Part shown: positions 15,982 through 25,844 of the stretch, in pieces
Layout: each line of letters opens with the position of its first letter
Position numbering within the stretch: the first letter of the stretch is position 1
Source: Macrococcoides goetzii
Lineage (GTDB): Bacteria > Bacillota > Bacilli > Staphylococcales > Staphylococcaceae
Assembly: GCF_002742385.2 (NCBI RefSeq)
Contig: NZ_MJBI02000003.1
Span: 186,001-250,000, forward strand
Direction: 5' to 3'
Length of the DNA stretch: 64,000 bases
Program-made: the position numbers and the translations under genes
Notes under the pieces: model-generated
What the model was told of the DNA's origin: nothing
The model's input: only the letters and a program-made list of their open reading frames with translations
Databases searched by the model: none

Positions 15982-16527
15982 ATGACAGACAAAAAAACTT
16001 TAATAGAATATTCATTTCTTCAATTGATGGAACACCATCGATTTAGAGATATTACAATAAAAATGATTTGTGAAGAAAGTAATATAAACCGTTCAACATT
16101 CTATGCTTATTTTGAAGATAAATATGCTCTGTTAGACGGTATGATTGATTTTCATATTCACAATATCGAACAATTCATGACCGATAATCTAAATAATTTA
16201 AAAGACGAAGAAGACAAACGACCATATGTTGAAAAGTATTTAAAAGAAACATTTCAATATATTTACGATAATAAGCAATTCTTTAAAATCTTACTTACAC
16301 TTCATCCTGCTCAAAACTTCACACAAAAATTATTAAGCAGCTGGAGAGAAAATTATTTAAATGTACTAAATAATACAATTTCATTAAACTATCCTGATTA
16401 TTTCGTCAGTTATACAATCGGGGGCCAATTTGGTATTTTATATTTTTGGCTGCAAAATGACTGTCCCGAATCTCCTGAAGTCATCGGTAAAATTATTTAT
16501 AATAATATCCTCAAAATTAACCGCTAA
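15982..16527 (+). CDS. TetR-family regulator
   Basis: A 181-residue repressor. The N-terminal helix-turn-helix reads FRDITIKMICEESNINRSTF followed by YAYFEDKYALLDGM, the standard TetR signature; the C-terminal ligand domain belongs to the TetR_C_7/8-like group. ATG 15982 follows AAAGAGTGAAA; an upstream in-frame extension runs through the palindrome and is rejected. Divergent to the EmrA/EmrB-like genes, which it very probably represses until a drug binds. Confidence 0.88.
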   Translation: MTDKKTLIEYSFLQLMEHHRFRDITIKMICEESNINRSTFYAYFEDKYALLDGMIDFHIHNIEQFMTDNLNNLKDEEDKRPYVEKYLKETFQYIYDNKQFFKILLTLHPAQNFTQKLLSSWRENYLNVLNNTISLNYPDYFVSYTIGGQFGILYFWLQNDCPESPEVIGKIIYNNILKINR

Positions 16528-16602
16528 ATTAAAAGTGTTTTATTTCACTCATGTCAAATATCGAGTATAATAATATAGATATTAAATAAATGGAGGCACA
16601 CA

Positions 16603-17970
16603 ATGAAGTTATATCAATCACTTACAATTGGAGCATTAGCGACTGCTTCACTTTTTGCACTACCTCACATTGCTAAAGCTGATAGTCTTAAAGTCGGTAA
16701 GATTAAAGACGAAAATGCAATCATCATTACAAATAAAACAGCGATGTCAAAGAAAGTTGCCGGCGACTTTGCACAGTACACGTTATATATTAACGATCAA
16801 CATACGATTAACGGTGAGAAATATTATCGCGTTCAGACAACGGATGATATCAATAATGCGATTGGTTATGTGAAAGCAAGTGACCTTAAAATCAATACAA
16901 CGAAAATTGTCCCTACAAAAATGAAGACATATACGATTAAAGCCACTTCTACAAAACTCTTCGAAGTGCCAAATGGCAGTTCAAGACAAGTGATTGATAG
17001 AATCAGTAAGAATGAAGTGATCAAAGTTGAAAAGACCATTCGTGTTAACGCTTCAACTTATATTTACGGAACATTACCAAGCGGTATGAAAGGCTGGATT
17101 AACATTACGAATGATGTTGGGCGAAAACCGGTGAAGCGTAATCCTATCCAGCAGAAAGCTAAACCGCAAGTTAAACCTGAAGATAAAAAGTCAATCGATG
17201 CTGAACCAGAAGAAACTTTAGTAGATATCGCGTCACAGCCAAGACCTGTAGGTGAAGGCATCAACCATATCGAATTACCAATCTCAATAAAAGATGCCTT
17301 AAAAATTCAAATGTCACTACATCCAAAACCTCAAAGCTCAAACGGCATCAAATGGAAGAATGCACAGCGTAAAGATGTACTAAATGCGATGAATCCAGAA
17401 GATGCAATGGTTGATCCTGTACAAAAATATCAATTTCTAGTACTAAATGAACCACAACATCTCACTGCGGATCAGCTTAATATTTTATTACAAGGTAAAG
17501 GCATTTTAGAAGGTCATGGAGAAGCTTTTAGACAGGCGAGTATAAAGTATAATATTAATGAAATCTATCTCATCAGTCATGCCTTTTTAGAAACTGCAGA
17601 AGGTACAAGTACATTAGCTAAAGGTGTTAAAGTTGAAGGTGAAGATAAGAACAAACGTTTCTATAATATGTATGGAGTTGGTGCGTACGACAAAGATGCA
17701 GTGAAATATGGCGCAAAATATGCAGCAAATGTCGGTTGGGATACACCAAATGAAGCAATTATTGGCGGTGCAGAATTTATTTCAAAAGGGTTCGTTTCTG
17801 AAAATCAAAACACATTATATGCAATGCGCTGGAATCCATTTGCTCCAGGAGATAGCCAATATGCTACAGATATATTATGGGCACGCGCAAATGCAAACTA
17901 CATACATGCATACTATCAAAAGTTAGGCATTGCAGGTGGAAAGTTCAATTTCGTACATTATGCAAAATAA
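16603..17970 (+). CDS. Secreted N-acetylglucosaminidase with GW/SH3-like modules
   Basis: A 455-residue exported peptidoglycan hydrolase. A signal peptide (residues 1-26, cleavage after AKA) is followed by two GW-type repeats (about 30-95 and 105-165, ending in IGYVKASDL and KGWINITND) that bind teichoic acids, a proline/lysine linker, and a GH73 glucosaminidase domain from about residue 280 with the catalytic Glu in ISHAFLETAEGTSTLAKG. It cuts the GlcNAc-MurNAc bond of the cell wall, as the Atl/SagA-type staphylococcal glucosaminidases do. Monocistronic, ribosome site GGAGG, terminator right after. Confidence 0.92.
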   Translation: MKLYQSLTIGALATASLFALPHIAKADSLKVGKIKDENAIIITNKTAMSKKVAGDFAQYTLYINDQHTINGEKYYRVQTTDDINNAIGYVKASDLKINTTKIVPTKMKTYTIKATSTKLFEVPNGSSRQVIDRISKNEVIKVEKTIRVNASTYIYGTLPSGMKGWINITNDVGRKPVKRNPIQQKAKPQVKPEDKKSIDAEPEETLVDIASQPRPVGEGINHIELPISIKDALKIQMSLHPKPQSSNGIKWKNAQRKDVLNAMNPEDAMVDPVQKYQFLVLNEPQHLTADQLNILLQGKGILEGHGEAFRQASIKYNINEIYLISHAFLETAEGTSTLAKGVKVEGEDKNKRFYNMYGVGAYDKDAVKYGAKYAANVGWDTPNEAIIGGAEFISKGFVSENQNTLYAMRWNPFAPGDSQYATDILWARANANYIHAYYQKLGIAGGKFNFVHYAK

Positions 17971-17993
17971 TATATTCATGTAATTCATTCATC

Positions 17994-18028
17994 ACAAAAC
18001 CCCTTATCAGCTGGATAAGGGGTTTTGT
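17994..18028. terminator. Terminator of the glucosaminidase gene
   Basis: 15-bp perfect stem ACAAAACCCCTTATC with its complement around AGCTG, followed by TTTG. Confidence 0.92.
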
Positions 18029-18058
18029 TTGGGATGGGTATGGAGTTAAAGGGGGTTT

Positions 18059-18085
18059 GTTCACTTAGAGTCTCACTAAGTGAAC
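18059..18085 (-). terminator. Hairpin 3' of metQ
   Basis: Stem GTTCACTTAG/CTAAGTGAAC with a seven-base loop, about 25 bases past the metQ stop. The T run on the minus strand is poor, so its strength as a terminator is uncertain. Confidence 0.5.
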
Positions 18086-18109
18086 ATTAATTGCCGAGGA
18101 GCAACCTGT

Positions 18110-18948
18110 CTATTTCAAACCCTCTTCAATCTTATTGATTTCATCTTGTGATAAGTTTTTCGCAATTTCTCCGTCTTTCGTATCTTCTTTTAATGCCTCT
18201 TTAGCTAAATCAGAGTGATATAATTCAACGATTTTCTTGTATGTTTTATTATCTTTGTCCTCTGTTTTCGCTGCAATAACATTGATATATGGGGCTACAT
18301 CTTTATTATCCGCATCTTCCAGATAAATCGGATCATCTTTAGGATTTAAACCTGCACGCGCTGCAACACCATTATTGATGATAGAAACTGCTACATCTTC
18401 TAATACACGTGGTGTTTGTTGTGCATCGATCGGTTTGATTTTTAAATCAAGTTTATTTTCTTCAATTTTGTCTGGTCCACCAAATAAACCGAAGTCGCTA
18501 GATAATTTAATTAATCCAGCCTGCTCTAATAATTTTAATGCACGTGCTGGTTTGTTACGTCATCAGGAATTGCAATTGTATCGCCTTTTTTAACATCTTT
18601 AATGTCTTTAATCTTTTTAGAATATGCCCCAAGTGGTGCAAATACTGTTGTACCTACTACAGATAATTTTAATTTATGGTCTTTTTTAAACTGATCCAGG
18701 AAAGCGAAATGCTGGAATGCATTTAAATCAATTTCACCTTCTGCAAGCGCATTGTTTGGTGCTGTGTAATCCTGGAATTCAACAAATTCAATTTTTATGC
18801 CATCTTTCTCTGCTTCTTTCTTAACAACTTCCCAGACTTTAGAGTCTACGCCAGTTACACCGATCTTAACTGTCTTTTCATCTTCTTTACTACCACATGC
18901 TGCTAGCACTACGATTAAACTTAAAAATAATACGAATAACTTTTTCAT
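18110..18948 (-). pseudogene. metQ: Methionine ABC transporter lipoprotein MetQ, frameshifted
   Basis: The frame opens at 18948 with a lipoprotein signal (MKKLFVLFLSLIVVLAAC, lipobox LAAC) and the NlpA-type receptor domain, but closes at 18535 after PDDVTNQHVH. The family sequence at this point is PDDVTNPARALKLL. Adding one C at 18549-18550 (GG to GGG on the plus strand) restores PARALKLLEQAGLI and an open frame to the TAG at 18110-18112, about 279 residues in all, the normal MetQ length. A one-base loss in a short G run: real inactivation or a sequencing error. The rest of the coding sequence looks intact, which favours a recent event. Confidence 0.88.
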
Positions 18949-18966
18949 CTTTTCATTCTCCTTTTT

Positions 18967-19632
18967 TTATAAACGACTTGTATATATGCTTGCTACTTTG
19001 TTACCGATAAATTGTGTGATTTGTACTAAGACAATCAAAATTAAAACTGTAATAAACATGACTGCAACGTCAAAACGCTGGTAGCCATATGTAAAAGCGA
19101 GATATCCTATACCACCAGCACCAACTAGACCTGCTACTGCAGAGAACTCGATGAGTGATACGGTAGTAAATGTTAAACCTAGAATGAGTGCTCCTGCTGC
19201 TTCCGGAATTAATACTTTGAATAAAATATCAAATTTACTTGATCCCATAGATTGTGCCGCTTCAATTACCCCTCGATCTACTGAAACGATATTGTTTTCC
19301 ACAACACGTGCAATAGATAATGATGCAGCTAACGTCATCGGAAATATCGCTGCCCAGATTCCAATAGATGTACCTACTAAAAATCTTGTAATCGGAATCA
19401 GTGCTACGAGGAAAATAATAAATGGAATCGGTCGAATCGTATTGATGATTGCATTCAAAATTGTATTTAACACTTTATTTTCTAAAATATTGCCCTTACC
19501 AGTTGCATAGAGCAGTATGCCTAACGGTAAACCAATCAGTGTGGCCAACACTAAAGTAATTGCTACCATGATGAGTGTACTGATTGTGTGCTCTAAAATT
19601 ACCGGCCAGAATGTACTTAAATCAGTTTTCAA
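18967..19632 (-). CDS. metI: Methionine ABC transporter permease
   Basis: A 221-residue permease with five to six transmembrane helices. The EAA coupling loop is GVIEAAQSMGSSKFDILFKV (about residues 130-149), followed by the conserved VPEA-like IPEAAGAL. It forms the channel of the D/L-methionine importer with MetN and MetQ. The start is TTG at 19632, inside the 3' end of metN, with GAGG eight to nine bases upstream; no better in-frame start exists. Middle gene of metNIQ. Confidence 0.93.
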   Translation of the reverse strand: MKTDLSTFWPVILEHTISTLIMVAITLVLATLIGLPLGILLYATGKGNILENKVLNTILNAIINTIRPIPFIIFLVALIPITRFLVGTSIGIWAAIFPMTLAASLSIARVVENNIVSVDRGVIEAAQSMGSSKFDILFKVLIPEAAGALILGLTFTTVSLIEFSAVAGLVGAGGIGYLAFTYGYQRFDVAVMFITVLILIVLVQITQFIGNKVASIYTSRL

Positions 19633-20644
19633 ATCCTTCTACCTCCCTTACTTCTATGCCATGCTGTGTGATTTCTGATAAGGCACTTTGAATATTTTGA
19701 ACATCCCCAACTGCTTCAATTAATAAATTACCAAATAATCTATCAGTTAACTCGGTTATACCGCCATACAAAATATTAAAATCAACATGATTTGCTCTAC
19801 CAATCATACTCAATACCGGTTCAAGAATTTGTTCATGATTAAAGATAAAGCGATATAGTTTACGATTTGTAACATTAATATCTTTAGGAATGTCATCATT
19901 TAGTACACTATGCACAAAACGCTTTGTTGTTGGATGAACTGGTGTAGTAAATAGTTCAAATACTTTGTTACTCTCAACCACTCTGCCCTTTTCCATTACA
20001 GCCACTTCATCACAAATTGATTTCACAACTTCCATCTCATGGGTGATGATCACTATCGTGATATTAAGCTTTTCATTGATATCTTTTAACAGGTTTAATA
20101 TTTCATCTGTCGTTTCAGGATCCAGCGCACTTGTTGCTTCATCACAAAGTAATATATCAGGATTTGTTGCTAACGCTCTTGCAATACCTACACGCTGCTT
20201 CTGTCCACCGGATAATTGATTTGGGTAATCGTCTTTCTTATCAGCAAGACCGACAAATGCCAGTAATTCGTCTACACGCTGCTCGATTTCAGCTTTAGTA
20301 TATTGTTTCGTTAGCTTCAAAGGATATCGAATATTATCACTGATAGTCTTTGCTTTAAATAAATTAAACTGCTGAAATATCATGCCGATATTTTGACGCT
20401 GTTTACGTAAATCCTTCTCTTTTAATCCGACAATATCTCTACCTTCGACATAAACATGACCAGAAGATGGTGCTTCAAGTCGATTAATTAACCTGAGTAA
20501 AGTAGATTTCCCAGCACCTGAATATCCAACAATACCGTAGATTTGACCCTTCTCGATTGAAAGCGATACATCATCTAGCGCATTAATCAGACCTTTCTTT
20601 GTTTGATACGTTTTAGTAACGTGATCAATTTCAATGATTCCCAT
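19622..20644 (-). CDS. metN: Methionine ABC transporter ATP-binding protein
   Basis: A 340-residue ATPase: Walker A GYSGAGKSTLL (about 38-48), signature LSGGQKQRVGIARAL, Walker B ILLCDEATSALDP, and a C-terminal ACT-like NIL domain (from about 265) that senses methionine and inhibits transport. ATG 20644 lies after GGAGGAGAAAAA; the in-frame TTG five codons earlier is part of that ribosome site region. First gene of metNIQ, overlapping metI by 11 bases, and under a SAM-I riboswitch. Confidence 0.95.
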   Translation of the reverse strand: MGIIEIDHVTKTYQTKKGLINALDDVSLSIEKGQIYGIVGYSGAGKSTLLRLINRLEAPSSGHVYVEGRDIVGLKEKDLRKQRQNIGMIFQQFNLFKAKTISDNIRYPLKLTKQYTKAEIEQRVDELLAFVGLADKKDDYPNQLSGGQKQRVGIARALATNPDILLCDEATSALDPETTDEILNLLKDINEKLNITIVIITHEMEVVKSICDEVAVMEKGRVVESNKVFELFTTPVHPTTKRFVHSVLNDDIPKDINVTNRKLYRFIFNHEQILEPVLSMIGRANHVDFNILYGGITELTDRLFGNLLIEAVGDVQNIQSALSEITQHGIEVREVEGFEN

Positions 20645-20665
20645 TTTTTCTCCTCCCAAAATAAA

Positions 20666-20812
20666 AAACGTGCACTCAGCTGGTAGCTAAATGCACGTTA
20701 CACGTCCGAATTTATCTGCCAAGCGTGAGCTTGATGGAATTAGCACAGTGCTCTAAATTAGAGTCCGCTGCTGAGACTTCATCGGGCCATATCCCTCTGT
20801 CTCTCTTGATAA
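20666..20812 (-). promoter_or_regulatory. SAM-I riboswitch (S-box) of metNIQ
   Basis: On the minus strand it begins TATCAAGAGAGACAGAGGGA and continues with GGCCCGATGAAG and GTGCTAATTCC, the conserved S-box elements. It ends in a terminator, AACGTGCATTTAGCT paired with its 3' arm AGCTGAGTGCACGTT (20667-20699), followed by TTTTTT. High S-adenosylmethionine would terminate transcription before metN. Confidence 0.96.
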
Positions 20813-20897
20813 AATATTTATTAAGTTGTTTTACATGTTACAGTGAATCAAATTACCTGTCAACACAATTTTAAAAAAAATTTGAGATGGGTGTTTT

Positions 20898-20990
20898 TTG
20901 GCCGATAAATGCTGTTTGTCGGCCATCATTTTTGATTCCCCTCTAATTTTGTGGATTCTTGGCCGATAAATGCTGTTTGTCGGCCATCAA
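20898..20990. repeat. Two tandem palindromic hairpins, 61-bp period (family E)
   Basis: GGCCGATAAATGCTGTTTGT followed by CGGCC occurs at 20900 and again at 20961, identical over 29 bases including the flanking CATCA. Each folds as GGCCGA(T)A/TGTCGGCC around a loop. The linker between them is not repeated further. The pair lies 3' of the phospholipase D-like gene and about 90 bp upstream of the S-box start on the other side. Confidence 0.88.
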
Positions 20991-20999
20991 ATACTATTA

Positions 21000-22493
21000 T
21001 TAAAAACTTGATAATCCACTAAACTCCTGAATGCGATATATTACGGATTTCAAGAATGAAGGATCCTTTTTTACATCATAATGATCTGTCACATGCGCAT
21101 ATGTATTATCCCATTTCGCATCAAAATCCTGATCAATCTTAGTAAATACCGGTAAGCTCGATTGTCCAGAAATCATAACATCCGTCTCAAGATTTAAGTC
21201 ACCGATATTACGTCTTGTTAAATTCGCACTACCTAAAATTAAAGTCGATTCATGCTTATCTTTATCCTGAAGCAATGTAAATTTCGCATGATACTGTTCA
21301 CCATGACTCACTGCCCATTTAATCTTGATGTTATCATCTGACTTTGCAATTAATTCATGCGCTACAGGTTTATTCGGAATGCCCGGTTTCTCTTTACCGA
21401 ATGCTTCTTTGTTCACATCTAGAATCAATTGCACATCAACACCACGTTTACTTGCATTGATTAAAGATTTTACAATATCACGGTCAGATATATAGAACAT
21501 ACCCATCTTAATAGAATCTCCATCGCTCATTCGATCAATCTCTTCTAGCAGCGCAGCTTTAATCTTTCCTTCAGTAACTAGTGTTGTCGTATAATCCATT
21601 TGATTATTGAAAGCACGTGACTTAATTTTAAAGTCATTAACATTTAATTTAGCACCGCTCATATTCATTGCATGAATTTCACTGTTTATTAAATCTTCCT
21701 GAATCTGACCACTTACTTTTAATGCAACATTTTGATGATGACCACTCGGATCATGTGGGTTACTTGAAGCAATAATTGCAGTTTTCTCCGTTACTAACGT
21801 TTTACGGTGATTGGCTTTCATATTGAGCAATCTACCAAATCCACGAACTGTTACATTCGGTTCATCTTTTGAAAATATATTGGTGATCAAACCATTCTCA
21901 TTATTCCCAAACCAACGTAATGTCGGACGCCAAAAACCTGAATAAACTGGATTAGAGTCTCTTAGAGCTACTAAATTCGTCTCGTATAGGTTAATACCAT
22001 TTGCACGCAACTTTTTATAATGCTCAGGTGTATAACTGCCGTAGAATGAATTGATCGGATCAGTTAACATATAAATTCTAATATTCGGTTGTGCTTTCTT
22101 TTTAGCCACTAAAGCTTCCGTTAACTGTTCTGTTAATTTTGGAAATTTAATTTCACCATCATAAGCATTATTAAACAAAAACATATCCAGAATAATAAAA
22201 TCCTGTGCATCGCGAATTGCCTGTAATTGATTTTTAAAAATTTCATGATCATAATGCATCACTTTATTCTTCTCATATGTGTTATCGATTAACACTTCAG
22301 CATTGTTCGTCTTACTATAATCAAACCATTTTGACACGCCACCTGGTAATGGTTTATTGGCACCATATATCGCGCAAACAATATATGCACCAAAGCAGAT
22401 TAAAGCAATCTTCTTGAAACCAAATTTCTTTTTCCTACGTTTATGTTTAGGTTTAGGCTTAGATTGAGTTACTTGTTTCGTTTTTTTCGTCAT
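21000..22493 (-). CDS. Phospholipase D/cardiolipin synthase-like protein
   Basis: A 497-residue membrane-anchored PLD-superfamily protein. The N-terminus is strongly basic (KPKPKHKRRKKKFGFKK), followed by one transmembrane helix at about 28-43. Two HKD motifs are present: NHRKTLVTEKTAIIASSNPH (near 225) and YHAKFTLLQ with LILGSANLTRRN (near 410). These proteins hydrolyse or transfer phosphodiesters, usually of phospholipids. It is longer than typical cardiolipin synthase and has one N-terminal helix instead of two, so cardiolipin synthesis is not certain. Monocistronic. Confidence 0.85.
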   Translation of the reverse strand: MTKKTKQVTQSKPKPKHKRRKKKFGFKKIALICFGAYIVCAIYGANKPLPGGVSKWFDYSKTNNAEVLIDNTYEKNKVMHYDHEIFKNQLQAIRDAQDFIILDMFLFNNAYDGEIKFPKLTEQLTEALVAKKKAQPNIRIYMLTDPINSFYGSYTPEHYKKLRANGINLYETNLVALRDSNPVYSGFWRPTLRWFGNNENGLITNIFSKDEPNVTVRGFGRLLNMKANHRKTLVTEKTAIIASSNPHDPSGHHQNVALKVSGQIQEDLINSEIHAMNMSGAKLNVNDFKIKSRAFNNQMDYTTTLVTEGKIKAALLEEIDRMSDGDSIKMGMFYISDRDIVKSLINASKRGVDVQLILDVNKEAFGKEKPGIPNKPVAHELIAKSDDNIKIKWAVSHGEQYHAKFTLLQDKDKHESTLILGSANLTRRNIGDLNLETDVMISGQSSLPVFTKIDQDFDAKWDNTYAHVTDHYDVKKDPSFLKSVIYRIQEFSGLSSF

Positions 22494-22543
22494 ATCACAC
22501 CTCCATATATAAAATTATAACAAAAAGCAGGGAAATTCCCTGC

Positions 22544-24450
22544 TTATTTCATAAATATAAATGATTTTTCCGGGCTATCTATAACGAAGATTCTTTGCCC
22601 TTTTGAATCTATCTGCTGTGCGTTTACCATACGTTTAAATTCTTTTCTGTCTATTTTTTTCGCACCTTTAACGTCTTTTATTGATTCAATATTTCTGACA
22701 TGCTCAAAAGATGTTTTGCTCGGAAGTTCATATACGTTACCATCTTTTAGTACATCACTTGGCTCTGAGATGATTTCCTCATCAATTAGAAATTGTATTA
22801 ACTTCGTATCGTATATCGAAATCGGAACGTCATAACTTCCAGATTCTGTAACTATTCCATTTGATTTAATATATTCATAATCGAAAGTAATGCTATACTT
22901 TGTTTTTCCTGCATCAAGATTAGAACTAAATCCTCTTTCCTTAATACTTGTTTCCAGAACTTTAACAAGCTTTTCCTTTTGTTTGTTATTCATACTGTCA
23001 CTCGTTAATGAATCGTTATTCACTTCATGGGTGATAGAAATTTCATCTTTTTTGTGCTTACTAAGATCAAGTGCTGAAACTAGCGCTTTCATATTGTCTT
23101 TTGTATTGACGCGCTTAATATAGTTATCATAATCTTTTTCAAATACTTCATAATTCCTATCTATTACTCGACCATTATTCATCGTGTACTGAATATGAAT
23201 CGTACGCACTGCTACATCATCGTTATATATTCCTTTTTTTACGTTATTTAATCTTTTATGTGCATCCACAACGCTATCAATAAATGCCTGATTGCTTACT
23301 TTCGTATCATTCAGCAAACTTTGACCCATGTACATTTGATTCGCATCTTCAATTGTTGTTGCAACAGATGAGATTTCATTTTTCTCAGGTATAAATTGTT
23401 CACGCATATATCCTGATATGATGACTAACATTAAAGCCAATGCAACAATCCCAAATGAATTAATATAAAGTCGCTTATCAAATGTGATTCGCACAGACTT
23501 TTGTGAAATCATTTCCATCAGCATGAAAGCAACAGTAAATGCGATTGCATATATGATTAACGATACAATCTTCATTTCACTAAATAACGAACTAAAAATT
23601 AACCCGCCAAGCAGTGTCGCAATAAGTAGCATAATAAAATATATGATTAAATGGATAAACTGATTCGCATATGGTTCATTGATTCGTTCATTTTTTCGTC
23701 GCGTATATACAAAATAAGAAAGTGCGATTATAACGATAGATATGATAAGCATCACAATCAAATACATAAAGTTGTAGCGATCGGTTATTACATACTCAGT
23801 AAACTTCAATGGTATCGTAATATCATTAAGAAATATTTCGGGATATTCTGAAAGACCTTTGAATAACACCATATGTGTTGTATAGATTAACGTTCCCATG
23901 ATTACCGGGGAAATAAGAGTGCAATTGTTCCAACAGTATGACTTAAATAATTATTGATTAATAAGCCTAACAATACAGTAATACTAAAGATAAACAGATG
24001 AATCAACAAGCTTAATAGCATCCAGATAAGCACTTTTTCAATATTGATTCCATAAAATTTTATGCCTAATAATAATGTGATAATGCCGTTTATCAATAAA
24101 TTGATAAGCACGTGCGTAAAGTACGTCATGTATACTGTATTTAAAATACGATGACGTTTAATCGGCAAGCTATGAATAAAATCAGATGCAGCTTGTCCCT
24201 TTAAAAAATAAGTGATAAAAATACCACATAAACCTGCATAGAGCATTGTGCCAAAGAAATATAAGCCTGCTGTATTTAATGAGCCGATAATATACTTACT
24301 AATATTATTCGTACCTTCGACATCCATCATAAAATAGGAGAACGGTACTAATATAAATGAACAGATGATATTTATCACAGTTAAAAACATGATGTTGCGT
24401 GATAAATTTTTGAATAGTGATTTATTCCACAATGATGTTTTCGATTGCAT
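22544..24450 (-). pseudogene. YtrC/YtrD-like ABC transporter permease, frameshifted
   Basis: Two consecutive frames make up one permease. The first (24450-23902) has about six helices and stops after VGTIALLFPR; the second (23899-22544) begins MGTLIYTTHMVL, has further helices and a C-terminal extracellular domain. At the junction the minus strand reads TTTCCCCGGTAATCATG: one more C in that run would give FPPVIMGTL and a single frame of about 635 residues. Each half lacks features found in the other, so the pair is better read as one broken gene. It belongs to the GntR/ATPase operon upstream. Real mutation or homopolymer error. Confidence 0.75.
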
Positions 24451-25324
24451 AACCGTATCCTCCTAATTCATAAGTAAAGATTTCTTCTAATGTGAGAGGC
24501 AATATATCATAGAGCAGTGGATCTGCTTTTGTAATATATTCTTCTACTCTGTCCAGGTTGTCTTTTACGATACAAGTCACAACACGTCCTTTTATCGATT
24601 TATCAATCACATTCATCCCTTTATAGAATGATTCATCAGGTAACGAACTGAAAGCCATCTGTATTTTAGCTACATTTCCTTTTAAGTCATCGAGGTCACG
24701 TGTCATCAGCACACGTCCTTCATGCATCAGCGTCACTGCATCACAAAAGTCTTCCATCTCACGTAAGTTATGACTGGATACAAACAATGCCATAGCGTGA
24801 TTACTCACGTCCTGAATGAGAATATTTTTAATCGTATGTCTGACAATCGGATCGAGCCCGTCAAACGGTTCATCGAGTAACATCACTTCAGGACGCGCTG
24901 CAATGGCTAATATAAATGCGCATTGACGCTGCATCCCTTTTGAAAGTTTAGATAGCTTTTTCTTTGGATTCATCTTAAGTAATTCAGATAACTGATTAAA
25001 TCGTTCTACACTGAAGTTTGGATATAATTTGTGATAAAAGTCGGCCATCTCTTCTAAGTTCGCATGTCCAAAAAAGTAAGGTATGTCAGAAATAAAAATC
25101 ATCTTAGATTTGTAATCTTCGTTCTCAAAGATATCTTGTTCATTAAATGCAATGCTGCCTTTATCAGCTTTATAAATCCCTGCAATCATCTTAAGTAATG
25201 TCGTCTTTCCTGCACCATTACTACCAAGTAATCCTTGAATACTCCCTGGTTCAATTGTTAAAGTGGCATCAATTACCGCAGTGAAATGTCCGAACTTCTT
25301 CGTTACATCATTAATTTGAATCAT
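24422..25324 (-). CDS. ABC transporter ATP-binding protein (YtrB-like)
   Basis: A 300-residue ATPase: Walker A GSNGAGKTTLLKM (about 34-46), a degenerate signature LSKGMQRQCAF, Walker B VMLLDEPFDGLDP and the H-loop SSHN. It pairs with the permease downstream, whose frame overlaps its end by 29 bases. The ATG at 25324 is eight bases after GAGGGG and overlaps the GntR gene's end by 14 bases. YtrB-type exporters respond to cell-wall antibiotics in Bacillus; a similar role here is inferred from the operon. Confidence 0.88.
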   Translation of the reverse strand: MIQINDVTKKFGHFTAVIDATLTIEPGSIQGLLGSNGAGKTTLLKMIAGIYKADKGSIAFNEQDIFENEDYKSKMIFISDIPYFFGHANLEEMADFYHKLYPNFSVERFNQLSELLKMNPKKKLSKLSKGMQRQCAFILAIAARPEVMLLDEPFDGLDPIVRHTIKNILIQDVSNHAMALFVSSHNLREMEDFCDAVTLMHEGRVLMTRDLDDLKGNVAKIQMAFSSLPDESFYKGMNVIDKSIKGRVVTCIVKDNLDRVEEYITKADPLLYDILPLTLEEIFTYELGGYGYAIENIIVE

Positions 25325-25691
25325 CTTCAGCACCCCTCATCGACTGAATCTTTTCTATAATCTCTTCCTTCGTTAAGCCTAAGAACAACAACTCCTGAAC
25401 GATTTTCTCTAATGATTCAGATAACATATCAATTCGCTCCTTTTGCATCGTATCTTCTACTTTATTGACAAAACTTCCTTTACCAGGTACTGAATAAGTA
25501 TAGCCTAATCGTTCCAATTCTCGATATGCTTTCTGTATGGTATTAGGATTGATCGTTAGTTCCTGTGCCAATTGACGAACAGAAGGCAATTGATCATCTG
25601 CTTGTAATACACCATTCATGATCTGTAGTTTAAATCCATTGACAAGTTGTTCATATATTGGGATTCGGCTACGATTATCGATTGAAATCAT
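25311..25691 (-). CDS. GntR-family regulator, YtrA subfamily
   Basis: A 126-residue short GntR protein with an N-terminal winged helix (PIYEQLVNGFKLQIMNGVL; LPSVRQLAQELTINPNTIQK) and only a short two-helix C-terminus, which defines the YtrA subfamily. Such regulators repress their own ABC transporter operon. First gene of the operon; ATG 25691 behind GGAGGGG. Upstream on the minus strand is an AT-rich promoter region with TATAAT near 25735 and an ACAGTTAATACAGT direct/inverted element that may be its operator. Confidence 0.88.
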   Translation of the reverse strand: MISIDNRSRIPIYEQLVNGFKLQIMNGVLQADDQLPSVRQLAQELTINPNTIQKAYRELERLGYTYSVPGKGSFVNKVEDTMQKERIDMLSESLEKIVQELLFLGLTKEEIIEKIQSMRGAEDDSN

Positions 25692-25790
25692 ATAACCCCT
25701 CCATTTCTACTGTATTAACTGTACTACTTATTATAATACACCTAGAACGGATAATTGCAAGCAGAATTTGTAAAAATTATAAAAGATAAA

Positions 25791-25818
25791 AAAAAAGAAC
25801 ACACGTGAGTGTGTTCAA
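25791..25818 (-). terminator. Terminator of the SDR gene
   Basis: Stem GAACACAC/GTGTGTTC around GTGA, followed on the minus strand by a run of nine T residues. Confidence 0.9.
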
Positions 25819-25844
25819 GGATAATCATATATATGCAGTTAAGA

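Noticed and set aside
23902-24450. Two separate permease genes (YtrC-like and YtrD-like)
   Set aside because: The second frame has no ribosome site, and adding one base to the C run joins them at a plausible place in the protein.
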